Source: CAYNRA01 sp046296415 (lineage in GTDB: Bacteria; Bacteroidota; Bacteroidia; Cytophagales; Spirosomataceae). From it: a DNA stretch of 64,000 bases. The DNA is taken from positions 310,001-374,000 of the forward strand of contig JBKBLN010000002.1 in the NCBI GenBank assembly GCA_046296415.1. The letters are read 5' to 3'. The notes beneath the pieces were generated by a model that was not told where the DNA came from, made no database searches, and worked only from the letters and a program-made list of their open reading frames with translations. Positions 24,871-33,056 of this stretch are shown piece by piece. The translations under genes and the position numbers were made by a program. Position 1 is the first letter of the stretch, and each line of letters opens with the position of its first letter.

Positions 24871-26175
24871 TTACACGCGAACGATTTCGGCTCCGATCGC
24901 ATTTAGTCGGGTGTCGATGAATTGATACCCTCGATCTATTTGCTCAATATTATCGATGGTGCTGGTGCCCTCTGCTGAAAGTGCGGCTATCAACAAGGCG
25001 ACACCGGCCCGAATATCAGGAGACGTCATTCGGATTCCGCGCAGAGATTGCTCACGGTTCAGTCCAATTACGGTCGCTCGGTGCGGATCACACAAAATGA
25101 TTTGAGCTCCCATGTCGATCAATTTATCAACAAAAAAGAGGCGAGATTCAAACATCTTTTGGTGGATCAGCACTGTTCCTTTGGCTTGTATGGCGGTTAC
25201 GAGAATGATGGAAATTAAATCCGGAGTAAATCCAGGCCAAGGGGCATCATAAACAGTCAAGATTGAACCATCAATCAAGGTACTTATTTGGTAATTGGAT
25301 TGGGCTGGAATATGAATATCATCGCCACGAAACTCCAATTGGATTCCCAATTTACGGAAGGTATCTGGAATTATGCCGAGCTCAGGAATTTGACAATTTT
25401 TGATCGTTATTTCGGATTGAGTCATGGCTGCCAGACCGATAAAACTTCCGATTTCGATCATATCGGGTAGCATCGTATGTTCACAACCACCTAACTCAGC
25501 CACGCCTTCGATGGTGAGGAGGTTGGAGCCCACTCCTTCAATTTTGGCGCCCATCCGATTTAACATTTTGCAAAGTTGTTGCAAATAAGGCTCACAGGCT
25601 GCATTGTAAATGGTTGTTTTTCCAGGTGTCATGACAGCGGCCATCAGCACATTGGCTGTACCTGTCACCGAAATCTCATCCATCCACACGTAAGCTCCTT
25701 TCATGTGGTCACCTGAAACAGAATAGAAGGCATCGTTGGCATCGTAATCAAATGTTGCACCTAATTTCTGAAACCCAATGAAATGAGTATCTAAAGGACG
25801 ACGACCAATTTTATCTCCCCCTGGACGCGGTGCTTTACCTTTTTTGAATCGAGCCAACATGGGCCCCAATAGCATAATAGACCCACGCAAAGCAGAGGCT
25901 TTTTCTTTGTAAGCTTCCGTCTCGAAGTAGTCGAAATTGACCTCGCTTGCCTCAAAGCGGTAGGAACCTTCACTTACTTTGGCCCTTTTTACACCCATAT
26001 CCTCCAGGAGCTCCATCAATTTATTGACGTCCCGAATCGAAGGTATGTTGTGGATGGTAACCGGTTCTTTGGTTAATAAAACCGCACAAAGAATTTGAAG
26101 TGCCTCGTTTTTGGCGCCCTGTGGGATGATCTCACCTGAAAGCTTACGACCTCCAGTAATTTTAAATGATGGCAT
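24871..26175 (-). CDS. murA: UDP-N-acetylglucosamine 1-carboxyvinyltransferase
   Basis: MurA transfers enolpyruvyl from PEP to UDP-GlcNAc, the first committed step of peptidoglycan synthesis. The 434 residues show GGRKLSGEIIPQGAKNEAL at the N-terminus and the two-lobed inside-out barrel. The active-site loop reads APRPGGDKIGRRPLD, with D121 where most bacteria have the fosfomycin-reactive cysteine (C115 in E. coli). The Cys-to-Asp form is active and fosfomycin-insensitive in the enzymes studied. The gene follows the DUF4290 gene by 8 bases. Confidence 0.97.
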   Translation of the reverse strand: MPSFKITGGRKLSGEIIPQGAKNEALQILCAVLLTKEPVTIHNIPSIRDVNKLMELLEDMGVKRAKVSEGSYRFEASEVNFDYFETEAYKEKASALRGSIMLLGPMLARFKKGKAPRPGGDKIGRRPLDTHFIGFQKLGATFDYDANDAFYSVSGDHMKGAYVWMDEISVTGTANVLMAAVMTPGKTTIYNAACEPYLQQLCKMLNRMGAKIEGVGSNLLTIEGVAELGGCEHTMLPDMIEIGSFIGLAAMTQSEITIKNCQIPELGIIPDTFRKLGIQLEFRGDDIHIPAQSNYQISTLIDGSILTVYDAPWPGFTPDLISIILVTAIQAKGTVLIHQKMFESRLFFVDKLIDMGAQIILCDPHRATVIGLNREQSLRGIRMTSPDIRAGVALLIAALSAEGTSTIDNIEQIDRGYQFIDTRLNAIGAEIVRV

Positions 26176-26183
26176 AGAAGGTA

Positions 26184-26861
26184 TTAGCGTCGTTTTTTAT
26201 CTCGGTATTTATTAAAATTATTTTTGTTCCGATGCCCTGAGTAGGAATTGGGTCGATGGTGGTTGTTGTTACTTTCCGGTTTCGACACGTAAAATTGTTT
26301 GGTTGGTTTGCCTAGCGTGTGGCCCTGTCCATCTCTCGGATTGGCATCTTCTACCAGGCCATTGGCCCGTAGATCATCAATTTCTTTTTGCAACTGAAAA
26401 CCTGAAAGCTCCAAGATCTGCTGCAAACAGCTCTCGGTTTCGATGGAGTCTTTGTTCCAGGTCTGAAAGAAATTCTTCATTAACCGAACCAAATAGGAAA
26501 TAAAGGCTTTACGCTCGTCTAAATTCTCGGTTAACATGGCCTTTAGAACCAACAACTCCAAATTGCGTCCGTAATACCGGTGTTTCAGCTGATTTTGAGA
26601 GTATGGAATTTGCTTGGGCTTTTTCCCTAAAATTTCTTTTGGCGGAGCTGGAAAAGGGCTATCCACATCCAGATCAAAATTGGCCATAATGTAGAGGTCG
26701 TCCCAGAGCTTTTTGCTGTAATCGATGCCATCCCGCATGTTAGGATGTATCTGCCGCATGAGTTCAACTAAAATATGTGCATGCTTTGTTCGCTTTTCAC
26801 GATCGGGGATGGTGATGATATAATCCACCAACTTCTGCACATTACTACCGTATTCTTTCAT
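26184..26861 (-). CDS. DUF4290 family protein
   Basis: A Bacteroidota-restricted family found directly ahead of murA. The 225 residues have an alpha-helical conserved part (1-165, with MKEYGSNVQKLVDYIITIPDREKR) and a basic, Asn/His/Lys/Arg-rich unstructured tail (NNNHHRPNSYSGHRNKNNFN...) that could contact nucleic acid or acidic surfaces. Function is unknown. A TATTTTTG -7-like box lies at 26898-26891 on the minus strand, 30 bases before the ATG. The pair DUF4290-murA is probably one operon. Confidence 0.9.
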   Translation of the reverse strand: MKEYGSNVQKLVDYIITIPDREKRTKHAHILVELMRQIHPNMRDGIDYSKKLWDDLYIMANFDLDVDSPFPAPPKEILGKKPKQIPYSQNQLKHRYYGRNLELLVLKAMLTENLDERKAFISYLVRLMKNFFQTWNKDSIETESCLQQILELSGFQLQKEIDDLRANGLVEDANPRDGQGHTLGKPTKQFYVSKPESNNNHHRPNSYSGHRNKNNFNKYRDKKRR

Positions 26862-26924
26862 TCGAATGATTAAAATTCAACGTAAAACTACAAAAATATA
26901 GCACGATATTCATGGCATTCTCCC

Positions 26925-27788
26925 CTACTTTTTGTTTTGATCTTCGATTCGGCAGATCCACTCTTCGATTTGTTCTTGGGTAAATGCAGGTTTTGGCTCG
27001 TGATTTGGCACAATTCCTTTGAGTTCATGCAGGAGGCGGTCCACCACCATCAACCGCATGGTCCGCTTATCATCAGCTGGGATGATATGCCAAGGATTGA
27101 CTTCGGTGGAAGTATGTTGAAGCATTTCTTGGTAAGCGAGCTGATAGGTATCCCATTTATCCCGTTCTTCCAAGTCTCCGGGCTGAAATTTAAAATGCTT
27201 GGAGGGGTCGGTCAGTCGATCAATCAGCCGTTTGCCTTGCTCTTTCTTTGAAACATGGAGAAAAAATTTAATGATTTTAAAACCATTCCAGGTCATGTAG
27301 TCCTCCCATTGCCGAATGGCTTCATACCGTTTTTGCCATAAAGCCTCACCTGATGGACTCGGTGGTAAACCTTGCGAGGGGAGGATTTTGTCTTTGTGAA
27401 CACGTACCACTAAGACTTCCTCGTAGTAGGATCGATTGAAGACGACCAACTGGCCTCGTTCAGGAGATTCTAAAACACAGCGCCACATGAAATCATGCCG
27501 TAATTCGGTTTCAGATGGCCGCTTGAAGGAGATAAATCGAAGTCCCATTGGATGAATCCCCTGAAATACAGCCTGAATGGTCCCATCTTTTCCAGCGGCA
27601 TCCATGGCCTGGAAAATCACGAGTACCCCATGAGAAGGACGTTCAACTAGCTGTGTTTGAAGTTGACTCAGTTCTTTTCTTGCTTGAATCAAACGCTGTT
27701 CGTAGTCCTCTTTGGATGAATAGAGTGGGTCGACTTCCGTCGGAATATGGGATAATACCACAGGTCGATTGTCAAACTTAATATCCAT
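26925..27788 (-). CDS. ppk2: Polyphosphate kinase 2 (PPK2) family protein
   Basis: PPK2 enzymes phosphorylate nucleoside mono- or diphosphates with polyphosphate. From the chosen ATG (MDIKFDNRPVVL) there are 287 residues: Walker A AMDAAGKDGT at 61-70, the Walker-B/lid segment GQLVVFNRSYYEEVLVVRVH, and the conserved C-terminal WHIIPADDKRTMRLMV. Length suits a single-domain PPK2; class (ADP- versus AMP-phosphorylating) cannot be fixed by eye. The frame extends 15 codons upstream without family resemblance. The gene is divergent from the glycosidase gene with a gap of about 100 bases. Confidence 0.93.
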   Translation of the reverse strand: MDIKFDNRPVVLSHIPTEVDPLYSSKEDYEQRLIQARKELSQLQTQLVERPSHGVLVIFQAMDAAGKDGTIQAVFQGIHPMGLRFISFKRPSETELRHDFMWRCVLESPERGQLVVFNRSYYEEVLVVRVHKDKILPSQGLPPSPSGEALWQKRYEAIRQWEDYMTWNGFKIIKFFLHVSKKEQGKRLIDRLTDPSKHFKFQPGDLEERDKWDTYQLAYQEMLQHTSTEVNPWHIIPADDKRTMRLMVVDRLLHELKGIVPNHEPKPAFTQEQIEEWICRIEDQNKK

Positions 27789-27889
27789 GTTGTAAAGAGA
27801 AAGGTATGACACAAGGTACATTTTTTTGGGCAATCCAGAAATACTATCTACCTTTAATAGGTTATTTTACTATTGTTTCCAAAACGTAT

Positions 27890-29470
27890 ATGAATATTGT
27901 TTCTCGTTGGGCATTATTCACCTTCCTGTTAGGCGTCGGGTTGATGTGCCAAACTTGCTATCCCATTCAGTCTCAACCTACTCTTTCTCCGACACGATTT
28001 CCAAAACGTGAGTTACGAGGTGCTTGGATTGCCACCGTTCACCAAATCGATTGGCCCTCGAAACAAAACTTCGATTCCAACAAACAAAAACAAGAATTCA
28101 TTTCCATATTGAATCAACATCAGGCCACCGGGATCAATGCGCTTTTTGTCCAGGTCCGAGCCGCTTCTGATGCATTTTATGCCATAAGTGATGAACCGTG
28201 GTCGGAATGGTTAACTGGTGAACAGGGGCAGCCCCCTTCCCCATTGTATGACCCTCTCGCGTTCCAAATTGAAGAGGCTCACAATCGACAAATGGAATTC
28301 CATGCGTGGCTGAATTTAAATCGTGGCACCCATAAAACCACAACGTCGGTCCATCCAGACAATCCAACCAATCGCCATCCGGAATGGTTTTACTCATATG
28401 ACGGACACTTAATTTATAATTTCGGGCTACCAGAAGTCCGAAATCATTTATTGAAAATTGTTCGGGGAATCGTTCAACATTACGATGTGGATGGTATCCA
28501 TTTGGATGATTATTTTTATCCTTATTTAGTAGGGAACGAGCGCATTCCAGATGAAAAGACGTTTGCCAAATATGGAAAAGGGTTCAAATCTATCGAAGAA
28601 TGGCGAAGATCGGTGGTCACAGGTTTGATACGAGATATGGCAAAAACCATCCAGGAAGTAAAACCTTGGGTTAAATTCGGGGTTAGTCCATTTGGGGTCT
28701 GGCGCAATCAACAAGAAGATCCAGCGGGATCTCCCACCTTTGCAGGGCAAACCTCGTACGATCAACTGTATGCTGATGGACTTTTGTGGCTAAAAAAAGG
28801 GTATATTGACTATTTAGCACCTCAAATTTATTTTTCATTTGAGTCGGGGCGTGTGCCTTATGCTGTACTGGTGGATTGGTGGAGAGCCCAAACCCATGAA
28901 CGCCATTTATTTGTAGGACATGCCACGTATAAAGTAAGGGCAGACAAGCCAGAACCGGGTTGGGATCGAAAAAATCAAATTGCCGATCAAATCCGGTACA
29001 ATCGTCAATTTGGGAATCAGATTCGGGGCAGTATCTTTTTTAATACAACGAGCTTGCTTCAAAATAATTTGGGGGTGAGGGACTCGATTCAGCAATTGTA
29101 TTCGGTCAAGGCTTTACCCCCTGCTTACCCTTGGAAAGGCACATTTCAACCTATCCCTCCCAAGGTGATCCGTCTTCAATCTAATGAAGAAGGCATTGTT
29201 CTCCAATGGAAGCCACCTGTAGAGGATACTTATCGATGTTACCAATGGGTGATTTATAAATTTCCGGAGGGCCAGGTGGCCAATATCGGTAATCCAGAAT
29301 ACATTCAAGTGATATTGTCGGGCAAACAAGGGCAATGGCTGGACCGTCAAGCCTACAGAGTTCCAGGGAGGTACGTCATTACGGCCGTGGATCGATTGGG
29401 AAATGAAAGTAATCCATCCAAATTAATCAAATCACCGGCCGGAACGTTTGTTGCGACGGAGGAAAAATGA
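27890..29470 (+). CDS. GHL10-type glycosidase-like protein (YngK/DUF187)
   Basis: An exported 526-residue protein. The chosen ATG gives the signal peptide (MNIVSRWALFTFLLGVGLM...); the frame extends 28 codons upstream. The mature part opens with KRELRGAWIATVHQIDWPS and continues through a TIM-barrel with FVQVRAASDAFY, DGIHLDDYFYP and FGVSPFGVWRN, the hallmarks of glycosyl-hydrolase-like family 10 (PF02638), linked to peptidoglycan-type sugars. The acidic pair in LDDYFYP is a likely catalytic or binding element. A fibronectin-like C-terminal domain begins near 430. The 3' end overlaps the convergent DUF58 gene by 39 bases. Confidence 0.88.
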   Translation: MNIVSRWALFTFLLGVGLMCQTCYPIQSQPTLSPTRFPKRELRGAWIATVHQIDWPSKQNFDSNKQKQEFISILNQHQATGINALFVQVRAASDAFYAISDEPWSEWLTGEQGQPPSPLYDPLAFQIEEAHNRQMEFHAWLNLNRGTHKTTTSVHPDNPTNRHPEWFYSYDGHLIYNFGLPEVRNHLLKIVRGIVQHYDVDGIHLDDYFYPYLVGNERIPDEKTFAKYGKGFKSIEEWRRSVVTGLIRDMAKTIQEVKPWVKFGVSPFGVWRNQQEDPAGSPTFAGQTSYDQLYADGLLWLKKGYIDYLAPQIYFSFESGRVPYAVLVDWWRAQTHERHLFVGHATYKVRADKPEPGWDRKNQIADQIRYNRQFGNQIRGSIFFNTTSLLQNNLGVRDSIQQLYSVKALPPAYPWKGTFQPIPPKVIRLQSNEEGIVLQWKPPVEDTYRCYQWVIYKFPEGQVANIGNPEYIQVILSGKQGQWLDRQAYRVPGRYVITAVDRLGNESNPSKLIKSPAGTFVATEEK

Positions 29471-30343
29471 GAGAAGTACCGATTGAACGTCCGATTGGCT
29501 ATCGACTGGGATAAAATCGATTCGCATTTGACCACACCGAATTTTAATGTCCCGGTAAAATTGGTCCATGTGCGCACGATAGGCTTCTTGGTATTCGGTG
29601 GGGCGAATGTTTAATTTTTCACCGGTCTCGGCATCGACCAAGGTATAGGGGCGATTTTCCCAGTGGAAGTCCTTTTCTGTCTGTGGGTCGGTGACATGAA
29701 AAAGCAGTACTTCATGTTGTTTATGACGCAAGTGTTGAAGAGCTTCCATTATGTCCTCTGTTGCGTCAGGATTGTCGAACAAGTCGGTAAATAAAACAAC
29801 AAATGACCGCTTGGGCAGGCGCTCAGCCAAATCGTGAAGGGCTGGAATGAGGGTTTGCTCCTGTTGAGTGGAAGGAGGAGCGCTGGTTAATATGGATTCG
29901 AGCGTGCTGAAAATAGAATGAAGCTGTGCGCCAGTGGCTTTGGCTGGCTTGAATTGAAGATCTCCATTAAAAAATGTGGTCAGTCCCACCGCATCCCGCT
30001 GTTTAAACAAAAGATACGCCAGAGAGCCGGCAGAAATCAAGGAGAACAATAGTTTGGCTCGGGTATCTGCTGGATAAAACATGGAACCCGATACATCCAC
30101 GACGAGTTGACACCGTAGATTTGTCTCTTCCTCATAGCGTTTGACAAAGAGTTTGTCTGTCTTGGCTAATACTTTCCAATCGATATGCCGTGTACTTTCC
30201 CCCGAGTTAAAGGCGCGGTGTTCTGCAAATTCAACAGAGAAACCGTGGAAAGGAGATTTGTGTAGACCGGTGATAAAACCCTCCACCAGTTGTTTTGCAT
30301 ACAATTCTAAGTTCCCAAATTGCTGGAAGTCGTGCCAATTCAT
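29432..30343 (-). CDS. DUF58 / VWA-like domain protein
   Basis: DUF58 proteins usually partner MoxR ATPases in envelope or metallocofactor assembly. The 303 residues from the chosen ATG (MNWHDFQQFGNLELYAKQL) include the DUF58 core GESTRHIDWKVLAKTDKLFVKRYEEE and a VWA-like MIDAS-type DVSGSM followed by FTDLFDN. It lies 11 bases after rlpA, and its 3' end overlaps the glycosidase gene. The MoxR fragment in this window is at the far left edge, so the pair is not an operon here. Confidence 0.9.
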   Translation of the reverse strand: MNWHDFQQFGNLELYAKQLVEGFITGLHKSPFHGFSVEFAEHRAFNSGESTRHIDWKVLAKTDKLFVKRYEEETNLRCQLVVDVSGSMFYPADTRAKLLFSLISAGSLAYLLFKQRDAVGLTTFFNGDLQFKPAKATGAQLHSIFSTLESILTSAPPSTQQEQTLIPALHDLAERLPKRSFVVLFTDLFDNPDATEDIMEALQHLRHKQHEVLLFHVTDPQTEKDFHWENRPYTLVDAETGEKLNIRPTEYQEAYRAHMDQFYRDIKIRCGQMRIDFIPVDSQSDVQSVLLSFFLRRNKRSGR

Positions 30344-30354
30344 GTAGATCTTCT

Positions 30355-30822
30355 TTATTTTTCCCCTTCGGGTCCTTGCCCAGGTTTTTGAAAGGGCGGT
30401 TTGACCGTTTCGGATGCTTGCCAATAGGCCGGTGGTTTACTAAGAATTACTTGCCCCTCCGCTCCGACCACCCACATATGCAAAGAGGCGATACCCGACT
30501 TAACGATACCTAGGTACTCAGCAGCGCCAAATGATATATCCAGCACACGTTTACGGACAAAAGGACCTCGGTCATTGACCCGAACAATGCATTTTTTCCC
30601 ATTCGTTGGATTCGTCACCTCGATCATAGTTCCGAAAGGTAACGTCCGGTGGGCCGCTGTAAAATCATCACGATCCATCCGCTCACCGCTGGCTGTTTTT
30701 TTCCCGTGAGAACGAACACCATAAAAAGAAACGCGGCCTGAAAACTCTTTTCCAACAACCACCTCTTGTGCCCACGCTTGAGTGGATAGGCAAAAAAGCA
30801 GGCCAATTACTCGATAAACCAT
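30355..30822 (-). CDS. rlpA: RlpA-like double-psi beta-barrel protein
   Basis: RlpA proteins are exported and, in some species, cut naked glycan strands at septa. The chosen ATG gives a signal peptide (MVYRVIGLLFCLSTQAWA) and 155 residues. The barrel motifs are SGRVSFYGVRSHGKKTASGERMD, AAHRTLPFGTMIEVTN and VRVNDRGPF with the conserved aspartate. It has no SPOR domain, unlike E. coli RlpA, and ends in a Pro/Gly-rich tail. It is upstream of and likely co-transcribed with the DUF58 gene. Confidence 0.9.
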   Translation of the reverse strand: MVYRVIGLLFCLSTQAWAQEVVVGKEFSGRVSFYGVRSHGKKTASGERMDRDDFTAAHRTLPFGTMIEVTNPTNGKKCIVRVNDRGPFVRKRVLDISFGAAEYLGIVKSGIASLHMWVVGAEGQVILSKPPAYWQASETVKPPFQKPGQGPEGEK

Positions 30823-31100
30823 GGAATTCCTCTTGTTTAAGTACACTCCAATAGACAAAACGACCGTAGGCAAAGACTTGGTATTTGAGTAAAAAAAATC
30901 TCTTTTTTGCCAATGGTAAAGTAAAGATAAGAAAGTCGTGGATTAAATCCCAGACGCCTCTTACGTGTAGAGATCATCGGTATTTAAAAATGAATGGTCT
31001 TAGATGTATTTTATTTGCTCAAAAAAGGGGAAAATAATTTTTTTTAATTCAATAAAAACCTATTTTTGAAGCACTATTTACTTCCAAATTACCAAGGACT

Positions 31101-31433
31101 GTGCAAAAAGACGAAAGGGATAAAATCTACTCCAAGCGTGTGCGTGCGGGAAAACGTACCTATTTTTTTGATGTCCGAGCGACCCGGTCAAACGATTATT
31201 ATTTGACAATCACCGAGAGTCGAAGATTTCAGAAAGAAGGTGATTTTGTGTTCGAAAAAAGTAAAATGTTCATTTACAAAGAAGATTTTAAAAAGTTCGC
31301 CACAGCCCTGCAGGAAACGCTCGACCATATCCAACAGGATTTGATGCCTGATTTTGATTTTTCACAATATGATGAAACTGACTCCCTCGATGTGAATGAA
31401 GACTTTGGAGGCAATTCATTGAAATGGGAATAA
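31101..31433 (+). CDS. DUF3276 / PUR-alpha-like nucleic-acid-binding protein
   Basis: A 110-residue member of the Bacteroidota and Borrelia PUR family, single-domain proteins related to eukaryotic PUR-alpha that bind DNA/RNA. The core RVRAGKRTYFFDVRATRSNDYYLTITESRR is characteristic, with an acidic tail after residue 85. The only in-frame start is GTG at the listed position, which gives the normal family length. A TATTTTTG box at 31061-31068 is a possible -7 element. A terminator follows the stop. Confidence 0.88.
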   Translation: MQKDERDKIYSKRVRAGKRTYFFDVRATRSNDYYLTITESRRFQKEGDFVFEKSKMFIYKEDFKKFATALQETLDHIQQDLMPDFDFSQYDETDSLDVNEDFGGNSLKWE

Positions 31434-31447
31434 ACTCATCCAAAATC

Positions 31448-31472
31448 AAGACCGCTCATCCGGTCTTTTTTT
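31448..31472 (+). terminator. Terminator after the DUF3276 gene
   Basis: AAGACCG and CGGTCTT form a 7-bp stem with a 6-base loop, followed by a T-run. Confidence 0.85.
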
Positions 31473-31544
31473 ACTTTTATGTACTATGCTATACAAGGTA
31501 CCTTGGGTATAAGTAATTTTGAATCAACAAAAAACACAAATACA

Positions 31545-31742
31545 ATGAAAAAGTTAGAAAGAATTACAGAAGACAAATGGTTGGGTGGTGTAGCAAGTGG
31601 ACTAGCTGAATTTTTAGGGTGGGATGTAACAGTGGTGCGATTGTTATTCGTTTGTGCCATTCCGCTCCCCATCCCAGCCATCTTACCGTACCTGATTTTA
31701 TGGGTGATCATGCCGACCCGAAAAACATGGGCTGTTTCTTAA
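31545..31742 (+). CDS. PspC domain protein
   Basis: A 65-residue single PspC domain. From MKKLERITEDKWLGGVASGLAEFLGWDVTVVRLLF the family signature is clear, and one C-terminal hydrophobic segment (about 38-58, IPLPIPAILPYLILWVIM) crosses the membrane. In enterobacteria PspC relays envelope stress, while small stand-alone versions in Bacteroidota are uncharacterised. The longer frame upstream contains no family-like residues. It is bounded by terminators on both sides, hence monocistronic. Confidence 0.9.
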   Translation: MKKLERITEDKWLGGVASGLAEFLGWDVTVVRLLFVCAIPLPIPAILPYLILWVIMPTRKTWAVS

Positions 31743-31747
31743 CTCCT

Positions 31748-31784
31748 TGAAAAAAGCGTAACTTTCGATGTTACGCTTTTTTTT
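31748..31784 (+). terminator. Terminator after the PspC gene
   Basis: AAGCGTAAC (31754-31762) pairs with GTTACGCTT (31770-31778), flanked by an A-run and a T-run that reaches the next ATG. Confidence 0.9.
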
Positions 31785-32804
31785 ATGACTAAACTTTACG
31801 AAAACGACGCCTATCAAGTTTTTCAATTTCCGTATTTACCGGAAAACGCGCGCGTGTTTCTGAATCAAATTCAATGGGGAAACAAAGGCACACGGTACCG
31901 CCGACCCGTCACACGGGAAGGCGCCTCCCGGTTGCACCGCCCTTGGGCCTTTGTGATTCAGACCGAACACGAGGTAGTGGGTACGGTTTTGGCCAATCAA
32001 TATACCTTCCTACCCAAGATGGATGGATATTATTTTCGCTACTTTGCCTCGCATCCCCAAAGCAGAGGTCAGGTATTTTTGGGAATTAATGCCCGCCGTG
32101 TCCTGAAATGGCTCGAATCACGTGTATCCAGTCATGATTTTTTTTATGCTTATTTGGAGAAAAAGAATGAACCTTCATTGCGCATGGTTCGGCATGTCGG
32201 ATTTCAATCCTACCAGACCTCTTTGACACTCGGTTTTTCACGATTTTTCCCCAAAAAAGATCCTAGGGTGTATCGGGTCCGGAATGTGGATGAACAGACC
32301 GAGATCTCCGTTCTCCTCCAAAATCATTACCAAGATCATGCGTTTGTGCATCCCATCGGTTGGCATTACCAAAGCCAATATTTTGTGATCCGAGAAAAGG
32401 ATACCGTCATTGCCGGATTGCAGGTTATTCCTGCGCGTTGGGAAATTACCCAAATGGAAGGCAAATTAGGGTCCTTTTTAGTTCAGTATGGACAATACCT
32501 ACCATGGGTTAATCGCATTTTGAATCCCTCTTCTTTTCAATTTTTGGGTTTCGAAGGCATCTATGTTGCACCCGGACGTGAACAGGATTTACTCAAATTG
32601 ATGGAACATACCTTGGCCCTGTATCGGGTCCATGCGGCCTTATTTTGGCAGGATCCAACTTCACCCTATTTCTTGGGCGATCGAACCGACTTAGGACTGC
32701 TCAATCAATTGGTAAAAGGGACAGGCTCTTTCCTCATGGCCAAAAATATGCCCGAGGACTGGAAAACCAAACCCGCGTATATCAGTTGTTTTGATTTCGT
32801 TTAA
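31785..32804 (+). CDS. GNAT-like acyltransferase, function unknown
   Basis: A 339-residue soluble protein. Residues about 5-160 look like a GNAT acetyltransferase fold (WAFVIQTEHEVVGTVLANQ, YFRYFASHPQSRGQVFLGINARRVLKWLE, and EPSLRMVRHVGFQSYQT, an N-x-x-S/M-x-G-F-like end). The second half may be a degenerate repeat of the same fold. Substrate is unknown. The start ATG directly follows the U-tract of the PspC terminator, so expression may come from readthrough or a start site inside the hairpin. Confidence 0.65.
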   Translation: MTKLYENDAYQVFQFPYLPENARVFLNQIQWGNKGTRYRRPVTREGASRLHRPWAFVIQTEHEVVGTVLANQYTFLPKMDGYYFRYFASHPQSRGQVFLGINARRVLKWLESRVSSHDFFYAYLEKKNEPSLRMVRHVGFQSYQTSLTLGFSRFFPKKDPRVYRVRNVDEQTEISVLLQNHYQDHAFVHPIGWHYQSQYFVIREKDTVIAGLQVIPARWEITQMEGKLGSFLVQYGQYLPWVNRILNPSSFQFLGFEGIYVAPGREQDLLKLMEHTLALYRVHAALFWQDPTSPYFLGDRTDLGLLNQLVKGTGSFLMAKNMPEDWKTKPAYISCFDFV

Positions 32805-32818
32805 ATTTTCAGAAGAAC

Positions 32819-32849
32819 TTGACTCTTTCCGTATTCCCTTGTACATTCG
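32819..32849 (+). promoter_or_regulatory. Promoter of the lysine-catabolism operon
   Basis: TTGAC at 32819 and TACATTCG at 32842-32849 (one mismatch to TAnnTTTG) with a 20-base spacer. It predicts transcription from about 32856 and a leader of about 200 bases before the saccharopine dehydrogenase gene. Confidence 0.5.
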
Positions 32850-32884
32850 CATCAAATCTGATTGTTCACGTGTTTAAAGAATTA

Positions 32885-32971
32885 AATTGCCACCTAGCAC
32901 GTCTCTCTTATCTCCGTAGTGCGTGCTCATTTGTTCCCGATTTCCGGATTTCTTAATCTGGGGTGGCAATT
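32885..32971 (+). promoter_or_regulatory. Candidate structured leader RNA (three-way junction)
   Basis: Three nested or adjacent helices can form. P1: AATTGCCACC (32885-32894) with GGTGGCAATT (32962-32971). P2: AGCACG (32896-32901) with CGTGCT (32922-32927). P3: CCCGATT (32936-32942) with AATC-T-GGG (32955-32962, one bulge; its last base is shared with P1). It lies inside the 200-base leader of the saccharopine dehydrogenase/2-oxoadipate decarboxylase pair. A further hairpin TCCTTAG/CTAAGGA at 33003-33020 follows before the start codon. I do not recognise a known riboswitch class; it could also be a small mobile repeat. Confidence 0.45.
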
Positions 32972-33056
32972 CGTCTCCTCTCCTATTTGTTTTTATTTTT
33001 TATCCTTAGGCAGCTAAGGACTGTTTCCTATTTATTTACTATTCAATTTCCAAGCA

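Noticed and set aside
1..30343. MoxR-DUF58 operon
   Set aside because: The MoxR fragment and the DUF58 gene are 29 kb apart on opposite strands; any partnership would be in trans.
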